Assembly: GCA_009711705.1 (NCBI GenBank)
Contig: VENG01000019.1
Location: forward strand, 1 to 64,000
Direction: 5' to 3'
DNA length: 64,000 nucleotides
Source: Bacillota bacterium
GTDB taxonomy: Bacteria > Bacillota > Desulfotomaculia > Desulfotomaculales > VENG01
Shown here: in pieces, positions 63,825 through 64,000 of the stretch
Layout: the number at the start of each line of letters is the position of its first letter
Position numbering within the stretch: position 1 is the first letter of the stretch
The notes under the pieces: generated by a model
Seen by the model: the letters and a program-made list of their open reading frames with translations, nothing else
The model's database searches: none
What the model was told of the DNA's origin: nothing
Translations under genes and position numbers: made by a program

Positions 63825-64000
63825 TTATCTTATTAACCCCCCTATAAATGAGGAAAAGTTGTCCGAAGAGTTAAGCACCATTTGTTTCAAAATTGGCCAC
63901 CATTGATTACTCAAGTGGTCTATAATGCCCATCACTTCTTTGTGGTTTTTAATGACAATGGCAGCCAAAATAATTAAAATACCAAACTTAAAAAGCTCAT
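63825..64000 (-). CDS. Small membrane protein, 5' end outside window
   Basis: The C-terminal 57 codons of a minus-strand frame with one hydrophobic segment (GILIILAAIVIKN) and an amphipathic tail. The stop (63825-63827) lies one base from the FtsK-like start, so the two are coupled. Not recognised. Confidence 0.5.
   Translation of the reverse strand, partial: ELFKFGILIILAAIVIKNHKEVMGIIDHLSNQWWPILKQMVLNSSDNFSSFIGGLIR

Larger units (their letters stand above)
32963..64000. mobile_element. sigK-intervening (skin-like) element, left end to window edge
   Basis: The left end is fixed by the sigK break and the adjacent SpoIVCA-type recombinase. The cargo includes par genes, ABC-F, IS debris, a defense cluster, HTH/replication-type protein, FtsK-like translocase and iterons, all fitting a mobile element. 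The right end, sigK 3' half and second att site are not in view, so the extent is a minimum and assumes no other end inside the window. Core-like genes at 40417-43790 could mean nested chromosomal DNA or several elements side by side. Confidence 0.6.

Noticed and set aside
32985..64000. Presence of the sigK 3' half in the window
   Set aside because: No plus- or minus-strand frame matches the C-terminal half of sigma-K, so the element's right end is not visible.
1..64000. CRISPR array
   Set aside because: No regularly spaced direct repeats of 20-40 bases were seen; the GGGTAACAG words are short iterons, not CRISPR repeats.

Overview
The window looks like a chromosome of a Gram-positive, endospore-forming anaerobe of the Desulfotomaculum/Peptococcaceae type. 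The signs are a sigma-K gene, a Spo0E-like phosphatase, S-layer-homology and clostripain-type secreted proteins, a selenocysteine pair (selB, selA), a futalosine-route menaquinone operon (mqnC, mqnA, mqnE, mqnP, mqnL, menG) and strong AGGAGG ribosome binding sites. Most genes lie on the minus strand. The genus is inferred from gene content only.

Region 1 (1-20 kb) is ordinary chromosome: MidA-like methyltransferase, selB, selA, a DUF4349 lipoprotein, the menaquinone operon ending in a degenerate prenyl-synthase-like protein, speD, a FAH-family hydrolase, a phosphatase-like multispanning membrane protein, a ferredoxin and several unknown genes. Region 2 (19.3-31.3 kb) is an envelope and signalling block: a CapA-like lipoprotein with an apparent ATT start, a clostripain peptidase, two paralogous response regulators, a broken SLH-CAP gene and a 1726-residue pseudokinase/AAA/TPR/GAF/histidine-kinase protein. 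That giant gene carries a 65-base palindrome inside its reading frame. A tRNA-Pro(GGG) and a methyltransferase follow.

Region 3 (about 32.96 kb to the right edge) is the most notable part. The sigK reading frame starts normally but is cut after the conserved IENE residues at an AATGA core, and a large serine recombinase (SpoIVCA type) lies immediately next to it. This is the layout of a sigK-intervening (skin) element. The 3' half of sigK is not in the window, so the element would be at least 31 kb, provided the rest of the window belongs to it. Its cargo includes a Spo0E-like phosphatase, decayed parA/parB, an ABC-F ribosome-protection gene, transposon debris, and an antiphage-type island at 45-58.7 kb. 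The island has HEPN-like and PD-(D/E)XK genes, an Abi/UG-type reverse transcriptase broken by one stop codon, a Hachiman/AbpAB-like nuclease-helicase pair with a C9 tract just after the nuclease start, and an Mrr-like endonuclease. It ends in a plasmid- or ICE-like module: truncated radC, Xre regulator, HTH/replication-type protein, FtsK-like translocase, three copies of one palindromic operator, an attenuator-like leader, and a cluster of six GGGTAACAG iterons.

Taken together, the right half looks like a mobile, partly decaying replicon or ICE that may use sigK as its attachment site. If excised in the mother cell during sporulation, as in Bacillus skin, it would carry its defense genes only in vegetative cells and spores.
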